Below are positions 1-12,100 of a DNA stretch of 64,000 nucleotides, one piece after another. Position 1 is the first letter of the stretch; each line of letters starts with the position of its first letter. Below the pieces are notes generated by a model. That model saw nothing but the letters and a program-made list of their open reading frames with translations. It was not told the DNA's origin and did not search any database. The position numbers were made by a program, and so were the translations under genes. This DNA is from Hirsutella rhossiliensis (Eukaryota; Ascomycota; Sordariomycetes; Hypocreales; Ophiocordycipitaceae): positions 930,001-994,000 of the forward strand of contig NW_025408672.1 in NCBI RefSeq assembly GCF_020360975.1. The letters run 5' to 3'.

Positions 1-217
1 TTTTACTCCTTTAAATAGATAGCTCGATAGCTTTTAATATAGATCTTTATTACGATCCTATCTCTAATTCTAATTACCTAGTTATAGTCTACGGTCTATA
101 ACCTCCGACTTATTACTAACGTAATATACTTATTATTACTTAGACCACGCCCTATTATATCTACTAATATAAACCCCTTAATAGGTTTATCCCTTAGGAA
201 TAATACCGGTCGTTATA
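1..217 (+). repeat. Partial 5' LTR of Gypsy-A
   Basis: It aligns base for base with 7360-7576 with no gaps and a few transitions (for example A/G at 14 and T/C near 203), and ends in GGTCGTTATA. The LTR continues to the left outside the window. The end is inferred to be a RIP-altered ...TTACA. Confidence 0.92.
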
Positions 218-419
218 CGTTAAAAGCTCTTATTTAGTGCAATACTACGTTACTCTAAGCAATATCGTAACTATTAATATACCTATATAGCAAGCTAGAT
301 TAACTAACTCTAGAGCTACTATATCGCCTTAGGATATAATACGTAAAATTATCGCCCTTCGATATAAGGTATAGTTACTTAAGAACGGAGGAGGCAACGG
401 ATAAGTTAGGGACCTTAGA

Positions 420-1800
420 GAAGTAGTTAAACTAAAATAGCTAGGACTATTCGACGGTACTTATAGCACGCTTCGAGACTTTCTTACCTAACTTAAGGCC
501 TACTACTAGTTTTACCCTACTAAACTCTTAGACCTAGTCGAAAAGGTACTCTACGTAGGAAATTATTTATCTAAAATAGCACTTACTTAGTTTAGACCTA
601 TTATAAGGGACTTTCTCGATAACTAACTAGTATAATAAGATAACGAGATAGATAAAGTCTTTGCTAGTTTCTAAGGATTTAAAGAAGCTATTATAAAGGT
701 ATTTAGGACAACTAACGAGGAACGAGAAGCTAAATAGAAACTTCGAGAACTCTAATAAAGGATCTTAGTATCGGATTATACTACGAAGTTCTAATAAGTT
801 ACCTTAAAGCTTAATTAGGACGACGAACCTCTTATATTACGATTCTACGACGGGCTTAAAGAAGAAGTTAAGGACGAACTCTATATGGAAAATCAACCTA
901 ATAACCTCTCGGACTATATTGCTATAGCGGTACGAATCGACGATAGATAGTATACGCGACGCTAAGAAAAGAAATAAGGAAGAGGAAACTAAAACCCTTC
1001 CTATAAGAATAACTTTAACCGACGCGCTAACTATAAAAAGAAGCGCGAAACTCTTATTACTTACGCCTATATAACTAACCTAGGTAAGATAGACCTAGAT
1101 ATAATATAAAAAAGTAAAGGAAAGTATTTTAACTATAGGAAACTTAGATATTACTCTAAAGAATATAGATAACCTCGTAAGGAGAAGAAAACCTACTAGG
1201 CACTAGCCCTAGAAAGTAAGAAATACCTAAACGCTACTAATAGATAGGAACTAAAGTATAAACTTCTTAGTTAGACTATATACTACGACGACGAATATAT
1301 AGTATACTTAAGCGATAAGAACGGTACTAAATAGTTCTTAAAGCTACTAAAGAAAACCCTTATAATAATATAATAAAGGGACCCTAAAATATAAAAATAA
1401 GTTAAATTTATAGAACCGGAATACCCCTATCTTAAAAGAGTCTCTTAAGACTAGATTAAGAAGAACGGCAAACGATTCTAGGAAGATATACGAAATAAAA
1501 ATCGATAATAATAATAGGTAGTCTATAAATAATATAATAAAGAAGATATAGATATAGCCCTTATACTTACGAAACTCGGATAATAACCTAAAGAGGAATA
1601 ACGAAGTATCGACGATATAAGCTTTAAAGAATAAGAACTACCTAGAGAAACGGAAGATAAGAACGAACTTATACTACTACCCTCGCTATTAAGGGAAAAC
1701 GCTACGATTAGAGAATACGCTCTATACTTTAAAGAATTTAAAGAAATACTTAAAATTAGAACCTAATAGATACCTTAAATTCTTACGGAAAACTAATAAG
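420..1800 (+). pseudogene. gag: Gypsy-A Gag remnant with ruined zinc knuckle
   Basis: A plus-strand reading frame interrupted only by stops that RIP can explain. The central part reads like a gypsy capsid (helical, with frames such as TLRDFLTQLKAYYQF and TLKLNQDDEP). At 1125-1166 a CX2CX4HX4C nucleocapsid knuckle is legible with all three Cys and the His turned into Tyr (Y-FN-Y-RKLR-Y-YSKE-Y). This Cys/His-to-Tyr signature is G-to-A mutation, as RIP makes. Gag would package the element RNA into virus-like particles. The start codon cannot be fixed because ATG itself is a RIP target. Identification rests on position, knuckle spacing and the Pol domains downstream. Confidence 0.8.
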
Positions 1801-2860
1801 CTATATTAATTCGATATTAACCGGTACTATATAAAGGAGACTACGCTATAGCTATCGCCGTAGTCGATACCTTTATAGCTCTATAACGAGAATAGTAACT
1901 ATAAGGAGAATTTAGAGATAATCTATAAATACTACTTACTTATAAGCACTATAAGTATATTTTATAGATATTATACGTCTACCTAGATTATATAATATAC
2001 TTCTAGATAAAGGTATGATACGATGCCTTCCTAGTTAGGTTCGAAGGATAAGTACTTTCGAAACCTTACCTAAGTATAGAACTAAACTACTAGAAAATCG
2101 ATTAACGCTACCTAAATAACTAAGTTATATTATTAAAACTTAATTACGGTATACTACTCGAATACCGCGATAATTACGGTTTATTAACGAGATATCTTTT
2201 AGAGATATATAAAATCTATAAACTCGCTAAAATAAAAGAATAGTATAACGCTACTCGCTCTAAGGTATCTAAACCCTTAATCTTTTAAAGACTTATATAA
2301 TAGGTTAAATACGACGAGGAAGATTATAACGAATATATATACCTAAACTATAGAGTTTATAAATATAAAAAAGTATAAGTATAGTATAAATAATATAACG
2401 GTGTATTAAAAGATTATTAGCAATATATACGAAGGCTATAAGCTATATTCGACTAAGGAAGAATCGATAAGGAAATACTACGCGAAAAATAGAAAGACGC
2501 TAAATAAATACTTAACCTTTAGTATAAAAATAAATAGAATTACGAAGTATAGTACGTAATTAACTACGAAGTAGTATAATATAAATAATATAGCGTTAAG
2601 AAATAAGAAATCTTCGATTAGCTATAAGAAATTAGTCTCTTAAGCCCTAATATAATACTATGCGATAAAAATATAAAGAAACGATATTAATAATAAATCG
2701 AAGAAGAATACCTAAATAAGACGAATAAGGACTAGGTAAAAAACGAGGTACGCTATCTATAAAAGGGCTATAGACTAGTATAATACGATAAGATCTAAGG
2801 ACCCTATATATAGCAACGGTAAGCTATAGCGACTAAATAGTATTAGATATCTAAATCGCG
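1801..2860 (+). pseudogene. RIP-degraded coding-like stretch between Gag knuckle and protease of Gypsy-A
   Basis: About 1 kb between the Gag knuckle region and the protease still reads as a plus-strand frame with few stops other than RIP-type TAG/TAA. The peptide is rich in Lys, Gln and Tyr. I do not recognise a domain. It could be an extended Gag C-terminus or linker, or an extra module acquired by this lineage. Fungal chromoviruses usually have a much shorter distance between nucleocapsid and protease. Confidence 0.4.
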
Positions 2861-2869
2861 GGATATTAC

Positions 2870-5800
2870 GTACGTATACTTTTAAACTACGGCGCGATAG
2901 GCAATTACGTTTTACCTAGAGTCGTTAATCGTTACCGACTTATATAAAGATATAAGAAAGATCTATATAAACTTATAAATATTAAAGGAGAGGCCTTTAA
3001 CTATAATAACGGAATTATTAATATAGAGATTAATTACCTCGATATTAATATCTAGGGCTATAACGAATAAGTTAACTTCGATATTATAGATATTAGAGAA
3101 TATAACCTTATATTAAGGCTTCTATAGCTATAGGAGAGCAACCTACTAATTAACTAGAGAACTAGCTAGCTATGTTAGAACGAAGACGTAAGTTTCTAGG
3201 ACTAGTAGATTTAAAAGAAAGCAAAATTTTACGATAATTTAGCTACTAAATAGGATAAAAAGGATAACCGTTTAAGTAAATTATTACGGGCTTTAGCGAT
3301 ATAAACGAAAATAGTAACCGAACTAGCGGATATAAAATCGACTAATAAGACCTACGTACTAACTAATACGGCTATATAACCTAGTATCCGATATAAATAA
3401 AATAAAGGATATAATACGAAGATCCGAAGAGATATTACTACTCTAAGGAAAGACCTTAAATAAATTAATAAAGAGCTCGAGTTAAGAGAAACTAGCTCTT
3501 AAAAGAAAAAACAAGGCCTATAAGATAGAATAAAGAATATCCCCTAGGAATACCGGAAATATAATAAACTCTTTAAGGAAGAACTTAAGATAGGGTTACC
3601 CGAATATAGTTAATAGGACCACGAAATTTATCTTAAGGATAGAATAACGCTAACGTTCTATAAGATCTATAACCTAAACGAAAAGTAACTATAAACGCTA
3701 CGCGACTACCTCGACGAGAATCTATAAAAGGGATATATATAAACGTTAATATCTAAAGTAAGCTACCTAGTTATATTTATTCTAAAGAAAAACGGTAAGC
3801 TATAACTAGTTATCGACTATAGACGCTTAAACGATATTATAATAAAGGACCGAATACTATTACCGCTTATATTAGAACTATAAGATCGACTATATAGTAA
3901 AAAATAGTTTATAGCCCTCGACCTTAAAGGTGCCTATAACTTAATACGTATAAAAAAGGAATATAAATAGATAATAGCCTTTAAAACGAAATTCGGACTA
4001 TTCGAATATCTAGTAATACTATTTAGACTTATAAATATACTAGCTACCTTCTAACGGATAATTAATAATATCCTATATAAATACTTAGATATCTTTATAG
4101 TAGTATACCTAGATAATATCCTAATCTTCTCGGATACCCTAGAAGAATATAAGGAACACGTCTATAAGGTACTCCGTATACTTTAGAATACAAAGTTACT
4201 AGTTAAACTAGAGAAAAGTAAGTTCTATATATAGGAAGTAGACTTCCTTAGATATATAATCTTACTAAGAGAGATATAAATATAATAAGATAAAATTAAC
4301 TTAGTTAAAGAATAGCTAACGCTAAAGAATATTAAGGACGTATAAAGTTTCCTAGGATTTATAAATTACTACTAACGATTTATTAAAGATTTTAAAAAGA
4401 TCGTAGTACTACTATATAACTTAACGAAGAAGGAAAAAGAATTTATATAGGACGATAAAGCTAACGAAGCTTTTAAATATATTAAGACTATGATTACGTA
4501 AGAACTAGTCTTAACTACCTTTAATCTAGAACGATAAATCGAACTCGAAACTAATATATTAGACTTTGCTCTAAGAGTATAAATCGGATAGAAGGACGAT
4601 AAAGGAAGACTACGACTAATTATATTCTACTCGAAAAAGCTATATAGCGTAGAACTTAATTACCCTATCTACGATAAAGAATTCCTTATAATTATTTAAG
4701 CTTTTAAGGAATTTCGATACTACCTTCTTAAAAGTAAGTATAAAGTTAAGGTCTATATAAATTATAAAAACATCTTATACTTTATAACTATATAATAGTT
4801 AAACGGACGATAGATCCGATAGGCCGAATATTTATCGGAATTCGACTACGAAATAATCTATAGAAAAGGAATAGAAAATGGTCGAGCTAATACCCTTAGT
4901 CGACGAAGTAACTACGATATAGGAGCACCTATAGCGAAAGGATAGCTCCTAGAAATCAACGAAAACAGCAACTACTAGCAACGATAGCTAAATATAATAT
5001 TTAAAGTATAACCTAATAACTCGATATACTAAAAGATCTTAAAATAGATAAAAGAATATAAAGTACTAAACGGATATAATATAGAATATTTAGAAGTTTT
5101 AATATATAAAAATAAAATCTAGATACTATTAGAATTACGAGATAAAGTTATATAAGATATATACGAATATTTAATATATAGATACTAAAGAATCTAAAGA
5201 ATAATAGAACGGATTAAACGATAATATAACTTCCTATAGCTTAAGAAAGCAATATAATAAGTTATTAAAGAATATAAACTTTACGTATAAAGTAAAGCTA
5301 AACGATATAAACTATACGGAGAATTATAACTACTACTAGTACTAGAGAAACTATAGGATTCGATAGCTTTCGACTATATTATAAAGCTACTACTATCGAA
5401 AGAACCTATAACTAATATTAAGTACGATAGTATATTCGTTATTACCGATAGACTAACGAAGTATAGGAATTTTTTACTATATAAAGAAGTAAGTAATATA
5501 GAAGAGCTAGTATATATATTCCTACGAATAATTATTAGTAATTATAGACTACTAAATAAGATTATCTTTAATAGAGGAAGTATATTTATAGCTAAGTTTT
5601 AGTAAGCTCTTATAGTATAATTAGGTACGAAATATAAGCTTAGTATAGCTTATTACCTATAAATAGATAGATAAATAGAACGACTTAACTAAACGCTTAA
5701 ATAATATTTACGATACTATATTAGCTATAAATAAAACGATTAAGTTAAATAGCTACTAATAGCGTAACTAGCTTATAATAGCTTAGTTATAGAAACAACT

Positions 5801-6380
5801 AAGCTCTTACTAGTATACGCTAATTACGGATATAACCTAGAAGTATTTAAGGTTACTCGATAAGGACTATAAGCGGAACGAGCGATACTATAAGTAGATT
5901 AGCTACGAAAATTATATAAAGAAATATAATAAGAACTTTAATTTATTAAAGAACGAATATCTACTTACTATAATCGGAAAAGATTATAGGGACTAATCTT
6001 TTAAGAGGGAGATATAGTCTACCTCGTACGACGAAATATTAAAATAAAACGACTAAGTAATAAATTAGATTTTAAGAAACTTAGACTATTTAAAGTTAAG
6101 AAAATTATTTTAAAAGTTAACTATAAACTTTCGCTACTAACGATAATACGGATATACCTAATATTTTATATCTTATTATTAAAACTAGCACTATAAAACG
6201 CTAAACTATAGGAAAAAATCGAAGTTAATAATAATTAGGAATATAAAGCTAAATAAATACTAGATATAAGAAAACAAGGTTAATAATAAGAATACCTTAT
6301 TAAGTAGAAGGGATATAGACTAGAAGAAAATACCTAGGAACTACTTAAGCACTTAACCTACTATAGTTCTTTACTTCGAT
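2870..6380 (+). pseudogene. pol: Gypsy-A Pol remnant: PR-RT-RNase H-IN-chromodomain
   Basis: Domains in order. Retropepsin-like NYGAIGNYV near 2885-2911. RT about 3700-4330, with LVIDYRRLND and the catalytic box reading YLDN at 4105-4116 (YLDD expected; last Asp now Asn). RNase H about 4540-4920, with DFALR, YDKEF and a connection ending GRADTLSRR-like. Integrase about 5160-5900, with ITDRLTKY, a second acidic position now Asn in FNRGS, and the Glu in IERLN. Chromodomain about 6250-6360, with YLIK and KGYRLEENT, where both conserved Trp codons have become TAG. The polyprotein would copy and integrate the element, and the chromodomain would direct it to methylated-histone chromatin. It cannot be translated now. 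Confidence 0.92.
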
Positions 6381-6464
6381 AGTTCTACTAGTAAAATCTA
6401 CCTTAGGTATCGTAAAATCGCCTAATAAACTAATAGTATTCTAATTAATTATATTAAATCTACC

Positions 6465-6745
6465 TATAGACTAAATATCGACCACCGCTTTAGATTCTTA
6501 GCGCTTAGCCTCGTTAAGGTTATCTAAGGAACGAAGGCCCCGATAGACTATCTCAGTACCCTTTATCTTTAGCTAGCGCTTTTAACGGCGAAGCCGCGCT
6601 AAATAAGCTAAGGCTTCGTTTAGGTCGGCTTAAGCTTTTAATATTCGCTCCTTAGCAATTTCTTCTTCTTTATTTAATCGATCGGACTTTAGATTTATTT
6701 AGGATACTAGGATATACGTTAGCTATAAATAATAGGTAGGATAAC
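6465..6745 (-). pseudogene. Antisense coding stretch between chromodomain and 3' LTR of Gypsy-A
   Basis: On the minus strand, opposite to Pol, one frame runs for more than 80 codons with stops only at RIP-type TAA/TAG codons (Gln or Trp expected). The peptide is strongly charged and helical: pieces read RLNKEEEIAKERILKA, LNEALAYLARLRR and GTEIVYRGLRSLDNLNEAK. This resembles a coiled-coil-like segment common in fungal transposon-associated hypothetical proteins (Leu-Arg-rich followed by RRGLxxLDEL). I recognise the style, not a function. It lies about 100 bp past the chromodomain, ahead of the purine tract. Confidence 0.55.
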
Positions 6746-7106
6746 GAAGTTACTTACGGGAGCTAATCGCTACGCTCGACGTATCGTAGGAACGACCCCG
6801 CCGTATATATTCGGTATACTTAGAAGATTTCTCTAGTATTTTATAGCGGAAGCCGCGCAATAAATAAAAAGAATATAGTATAACGTCGAAACTAAGACGA
6901 TTAATAGACTTAGCTAAACGAATACGCTCGAGGGTCTTATAAGAACGATCCTTCGATACGCAACTAGATATACTATTAGTAGTATATCCTAAGGGATAGA
7001 AAGAACGAACGGGGAATATATATACGCGCGATAAGGGTATATTTATATACGGCGGCTAAGGCAGTAGTAGGTCTTATAGATAAGACTAAAAGGAGGGGAG
7101 ACATCG

Positions 7107-7576
7107 TGTTACGACTACGGTTAGCGGGCCGTAAGAGAGCCGGCTACGTTTATATAATAAGGCGGCTCGGAATAATAGTCGGGACGAGAAGTCACTTAGG
7201 CTTAGCTTACCTAGAGCGTACGTAAGCTAAGTAAGCCTTATATAGATAGATTACTACTTAGGAGCATAGCTTACGAGTAAGCTATAGTAAGCTACGAAGG
7301 GGATTACGGCTAGGACCGTAATCTAAGGATAGTCTCTATAGGTATATATAGCTACCTACTTTTACTCCTTTAGATAGATAGCTCGATAGCTTTTAATATA
7401 GATCTTTATTACGATCCTATCTCTAATTCTAATTACCTAGTTATAGTCTACGGTCTATAACCTCCGACTTATTACTAACGTAATATACTTATTATTGCTT
7501 AGACCACGCCTTATTATATCTACTAATATAAACCCCTTAATAGGTTTATCCCTTAGGAATAACACCGGTCGTTATA
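7107..7576 (+). repeat. 3' LTR of Gypsy-A (470 bp)
   Basis: It starts TGTTACGAC just after the purine tract AAAAGGAGGGGAGA and ends GGTCGTTATA, so imperfect inverted ends are visible. Its last 217 bp equal the window's first 217 bp. The target-site duplication cannot be tested because the left flank is outside the window. Confidence 0.9.
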
Positions 7577-8029
7577 TCTATTAACTTTAAATAAAGGTAA
7601 TATAGTTATAATAATAAAGGCCCCTTATATAGTAAAGAAACTTCTAGAGTAGTAGGAAAGGTAGTACTTATACCTTAAGGGGCAACTTATTAAATCGGCC
7701 GACCTTCCTACTAGCTAGACTAAGCTAGTATCTTAGAGCGTCCCTAACTTCTTAAAAGCCCTTATCCTAGATATCTTTCCTATAAAGGCTAAGACCTATA
7801 GCGGGATCGATATCCTAGGGCAGCCTAGGTAGCTAAGTACCTTAGGCCTAATATAAAAGGTAGGATCCGTTATCTTTATAGTCCTTTTAAAGGCTATAAG
7901 GGCCGAATACTAGAAAAAGGGCCGTTATATAGTAGGTCTATAAATTCAGGTTAAAGCTTATAAGGAATATACTATATATATATAGTACTATAAGTGCCTT
8001 TCCTTTAGCTATAACCCTTAGACCTACTA

Positions 8030-8041
8030 GCAGCCTATTAA
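8030..8041. repeat. Target-site duplication of SINE-1 (pair at 8798-8809)
   Basis: GCAGCCTATTAA is present exactly at both sides of SINE-1. A 12-bp duplication is typical of target-primed reverse transcription, not of an integrase. Confidence 0.9.
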
Positions 8042-8797
8042 TTAAGATTATAATAGTAACCTATCTAGAGGTATTTAGAACTTCGGCGTTAAATAGGAGG
8101 GAAAAACTAAAGTGCTTAGAGGAAAACCCTCCCCTCTTTTATAGCTAGTCCGCCCTTATACCGGGTCGCGGTTATAATATATAGGAATCTTACGCCGGCT
8201 ATTATAGGTATTATTTTAGTTAGTCGGAATCGCGTTAGCCCTACTATAAAGTAACCTTAGAAAGTAACTCCTTTACGTATATAGGGTATATAGGGTTAAT
8301 CGGTAGTACGAGCGTTTTTTAATAGTTAATTATATAATTATCCCCGACCTTATCTTATAACGATATCTTCTTAGGCTCTACTTTATTTTTCCGCTATAGG
8401 GCTTAGCGGGCTATTTTTATTAATGCCGGCCTTTAGCTAGGCTAGTAGTTAGGTTATCGTACTAGCTTTATGCCGTACTTATTAAGTTACTAGTATTAGC
8501 CCTAGGTTTTTATTTTCCTAGTCGGGGGGCCTAGACTAGGGTTAGGGGGAGGTCCTAACGAATTCGTCGCTAGGTCTAGGTAGGCGAGGTCCGGGCTAGC
8601 CTACTTATAGCGGGGCTAGACTGCTAGTATATTTATAAGCGCTTCTAGAAGCGCTAATTAGCTAATTAATAAGTAGGTTAGCGTAGTCTACTAGTCCGAC
8701 TAAAAATTAATCGCGCCCTTAGCCGGATTTAAACCGACTCTAGCGTTATAGCTAGTAGACTTCCTAGGTATATAATAATTATACTACGAGGGTACCG
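8042..8797 (-). mobile_element. SINE-1: RIPped tRNA-headed SINE (756 bp) inside LINE-A ORF1
   Basis: Read on the minus strand it begins with a tRNA-like head: CCCTCGTAGTATAAT (box A type), an anticodon-arm-like part with GTC in the loop position, then box B GGTTTAAATCC (plus-strand 8725-8735; canonical GGTTTGAATCC after one RIP change), then AAGGGCG, which can pair with the CCCT start. The body is unrelated to tRNA. The last ~110 bp match the 3' end of LINE-B. It is flanked by a perfect 12-bp duplication (GCAGCCTATTAA at 8030-8041 and 8798-8809). A second copy (SINE-2, 757 bp) lies at 47234-47990 on the plus strand. At about 750 bp it is long for a SINE, similar to the fungal Foxy type. Confidence 0.85.
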
Positions 8798-9109
8798 GCA
8801 GCCTATTAAGTATACTATTTACCTAGAAAAGTACCTAACTAAGGATTATAACTACCCTAGCTATAAGGCTACCTAAGCCTACTCTTACTTTAAGGTCTAA
8901 TACTATAACTATAAGGGAGAGTACCTTATAACTAATAAGGTATAATATAGAGTTTATAAGGGAATAATTAATACTTAATAGCCTTAGCCCCCTTATATTT
9001 ATAAGGCCCTTAAGGCCCCTTAGGCCCCCTAAGTATAACTACGACCCTATTAGTATTATATAGTATAATACTAATAGGTAGGAAATAGCTAACCTATCGA
9101 TCTTAAAGT

Positions 9110-12100
9110 AGGCCCTAGAAATAAAAGCGGACCTTATCTTATTATAAGAGCCCTACCTTTATAAGATTAATAATAGCTATATCCTTATATAGTATCCGGC
9201 CTATAACGTTATTATAAGGAACGGTGTTTTCTTATTATAAATAAAGTAGCTATAATATACTCTCTTAATTATATAAGCTAATAAGTAGTATATTAATTAT
9301 AGATAAAGTCTTACTATATAAAGTAAGAATCGCTCGTTATTTTACGAGTTAATATATATTAAACGGGTTACCGGTTATCGTATAATCGGGAATTAAAGTA
9401 ATAGAGCTAGCTTAGAATACTAGCTAAGACCTCTTAAGAATACTAGTATAACTAACCTCCTTTAAATACGAATATTAGCGGAACTAAGATACTTCTAGCT
9501 ATACTTAAGGTATTACTATATTCCTTAGTCTTTAGGCTATATAGCAGCCTAAATCTAGTCCTAAAAGGTTCTTCCGTTTAGCTATAATTATCTATATAAG
9601 GTAGTATATTCGCTAGTAAATAGAGATAGAATTATTAACTTTAATACCTCTTTTATATACTAATATACTACTAATAAATTCTATTGAAAATCCTACCTTA
9701 TACTCCTTCCTCCCCTCTATTACGTAGTCTTATATAATTCCTTAATTTCTTAAAATTCTACTATTACTTATATACCTTTAGAGTTATAAACCCTATCCCT
9801 TTTATTAACTTTCCTAAGCTTACTAAGAGACTTAGGGTTATAGCTTATAAGAAGAAAGAAGCTTAGATAAAAGCTAGCCTTAGCTTTAACCTCTTTTATA
9901 ACCTTAATATATAGGCTATAAAGGTAAAAGGCACCGAGCTATTTACCTTTATTAACTTATATAACGAAAAAAAGTTTAAAAGGGCCTTAGCTAGCTAAGG
10001 CTAGTAAGGGCCCCTTATAATAGAAACGCTATTACTAATAGCTTAGCTTTTATAATAGCCCTTCTTACTAATAAGGGACTTTAACTTATACTACCTTTAT
10101 TAAAACCTTTTTATAAAACTATTTAAGGCTTATAAGGGAAAAGCCCTTATTAGCTAGCTCGACTACTATAAAGCTTCCTTATTAATAGGCCTTAAGATAG
10201 CTATTAAAGGCACCTATTAAAGGAAAGGCTTAAAAGGGGCCTTAGTTATATACCTTACTTTCTATAACTCTTTTAAGTAGCTAACCTAAGCTAACTTCTG
10301 CTTTTTAAAGGCTAGCTTAAAGGGCCTTAATAGGCCCTTACTAGCTAGGCCTACTCCCTATAACTATAGGAAAGTAAACTAAAAGGTCTTTTTAAAATAC
10401 TTTACTAAGAAGGAATAGGACCTCTTTATAGCTATAAAGAGGGCTATAAAAAGAGATAACTTAAAAGAGATAGCTTCCCTTTTAATAAGAACCCTTATAA
10501 AAGCTTTAAACGTAGTAATACTAAAAAAGGGGCCTTATAAGGGATCTAAGCCCTAGTAGACTAACGAGCTAATATCCTTTTAGAAAGCCTTAAGCCTAGC
10601 TTAACGGGCTTATAGGCTAGCTTAGGATAAAAAGAGCTAAAAGAGCTTTATAAAGGCCCGAAATAGTTTTAAGTTTACTATTAAGGCTACTAAAAAGTAA
10701 TACTAAGAAAGCTTCTTAATAAAGGTAGTAAGAAAGGATATCTTTATAGCCTTTTCCTATACTAAGGCTAAAGTTAACCTTACTTTTCTTAGTATCTTAT
10801 ATATAAAAGAAGGTATAGAGGTAAAAGCTAATACCTTTATAGAAAAATATAAGGCTTTCTTAATAGCCCTTTTTCCGACCTTAGACCCTAGCCCTAGCCC
10901 CCTTAGCCCCCCCTAGAGCTTAGAAGAGAAAGAGCCTCTAGGCTATATAAGTAGTAAGTGCACGGCTAAGTAAGACTAGCTAAAGCTAAGGGACCTTAAG
11001 ATTAAGAGGGCTATTTTTAGCTTTTTTAATAATAAAGCCCTCGGCCTAAACTCTCTTAACTTCCTCCCTATCTAATATACGTATAAGGCAATCCCTATAG
11101 TCTTTAATAGGGCCTATAAAGCCTTATTTAACTAAGGATACTACCTTAAAGTATAAAAGGAAGCTATATAAATTATACTTCCTAAGTAAAATAAGTAAGA
11201 CTATACTATCCTTAAGGCTTATTAGGTTATAAGTTTACTTAACTACTTAGGAAAGGTCTTAGAAAAGCTATACGCTACCTAGCTAAGCTACTTAGCGAGT
11301 ACGGCTAGGCTTTTAAACCTTATATAGCTAAGGGGACGAAAATAGTAGTAAGCTATAAATATAGCTTTCCTCCTTCTATACTATATCTAAAAAAAGTAGG
11401 AGTCTAATTAGAGGGCTATTACTAGCACCCTTTTATTAAATATAAAGGGCGCCTTTAACTTTATATTAAAGGAATAGCTTATAAGGGTCCTAAGAGATTA
11501 ATCCTCTCTAAGGCCCTTATAAGCTAAGTAGACTACTTCCTTACTAAAAGGAAGATCTAGCTAGCCTTTAAGGGGTAAGTCTAACCCCTTATAAACCTAG
11601 TAATAAGAGTACTTTAAGGGTCCTTTATTAGCTCTATTTTATTCCTTTTATATATAAGGGGGATACTAGCCGCTAAAGGGTACTAGCTATCTTATATAAA
11701 TAACTTTAGTATCTTTATAACGTTAACCTTAGCTAAGAAGAACGTTCGGTAGCTAGAAGCTATAGCTATTAACTTATTTAAATAAGTTAAGAACTAAGGG
11801 GTCTACTTTAACCCATCTAAGATAGAACTTATTTACTTTAGTAAGTAAAGGTAGCTTATTTTAAGGGGTATAAGAATAAGAGGCTTATTTTTAAAGGCAA
11901 AGCCCTTAATATAGTAGCTAAGGGTCTTCTTTAATTTTAGGCTCCTATTTAAATAATATATTAAAAAGAAGGTAGCTTTTATATAAGCTACCTTTAAAGG
12001 GCTATTCCGCTTAACCTTTATATAAAAAGGCCCATTGTTTAGAGCCTTTAAGTAGCTCTACTAAGCCTATATAATATTTATAGTAGACTATAAGGCCTAG

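Larger units (their letters stand above)
1..7576 (+). mobile_element. Gypsy-A: RIP-degraded Ty3/gypsy chromovirus, 5' end cut by the window
   Basis: A plus-strand LTR retrotransposon read through heavy RIP. Order seen: partial 5' LTR (1-217), Gag with zinc knuckle, protease-like motif, reverse transcriptase, RNase H, integrase, C-terminal chromodomain, an antisense coding stretch, a purine tract (about 7088-7101) and 3' LTR (7107-7576). PR-RT-RH-IN order plus a chromodomain is the known chromovirus layout of Ty3/gypsy. Every domain carries in-frame TAG/TAA codons where TGG or CAG would be expected, so nothing is translatable. The first 217 bases align without gaps to 7360-7576, differing at only a few transitions. 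About 250 bp of the 5' LTR lies outside the window. Confidence 0.93.
7840..8990 (+). pseudogene. LINE-A ORF1 remnant, interrupted by SINE-1
   Basis: Upstream of the SINE the frame reads KGRYIVGLQ-like sequence and then a first knuckle, YYKCLSFSYNP, where C-x2-C-x4-H-x4-C is expected. If the SINE and one copy of its 12-bp duplication are left out, the frame continues at 8810 with several more Cys/His-type spacings (YTIYLEKY, YNYPSY, YYNYKGEY, Tyr standing for Cys or His). Multiple knuckles in tandem are usual for ORF1 nucleic-acid chaperones of fungal and insect LINEs. The true start is not visible. Confidence 0.7.

Noticed and set aside
8700..8797. A nuclear tRNA gene on the minus strand.
   Set aside because: Box A and box B are present, but the anticodon arm is decayed, box B is RIPped, and the sequence continues into a 750-bp element with duplications. 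It is a SINE head.
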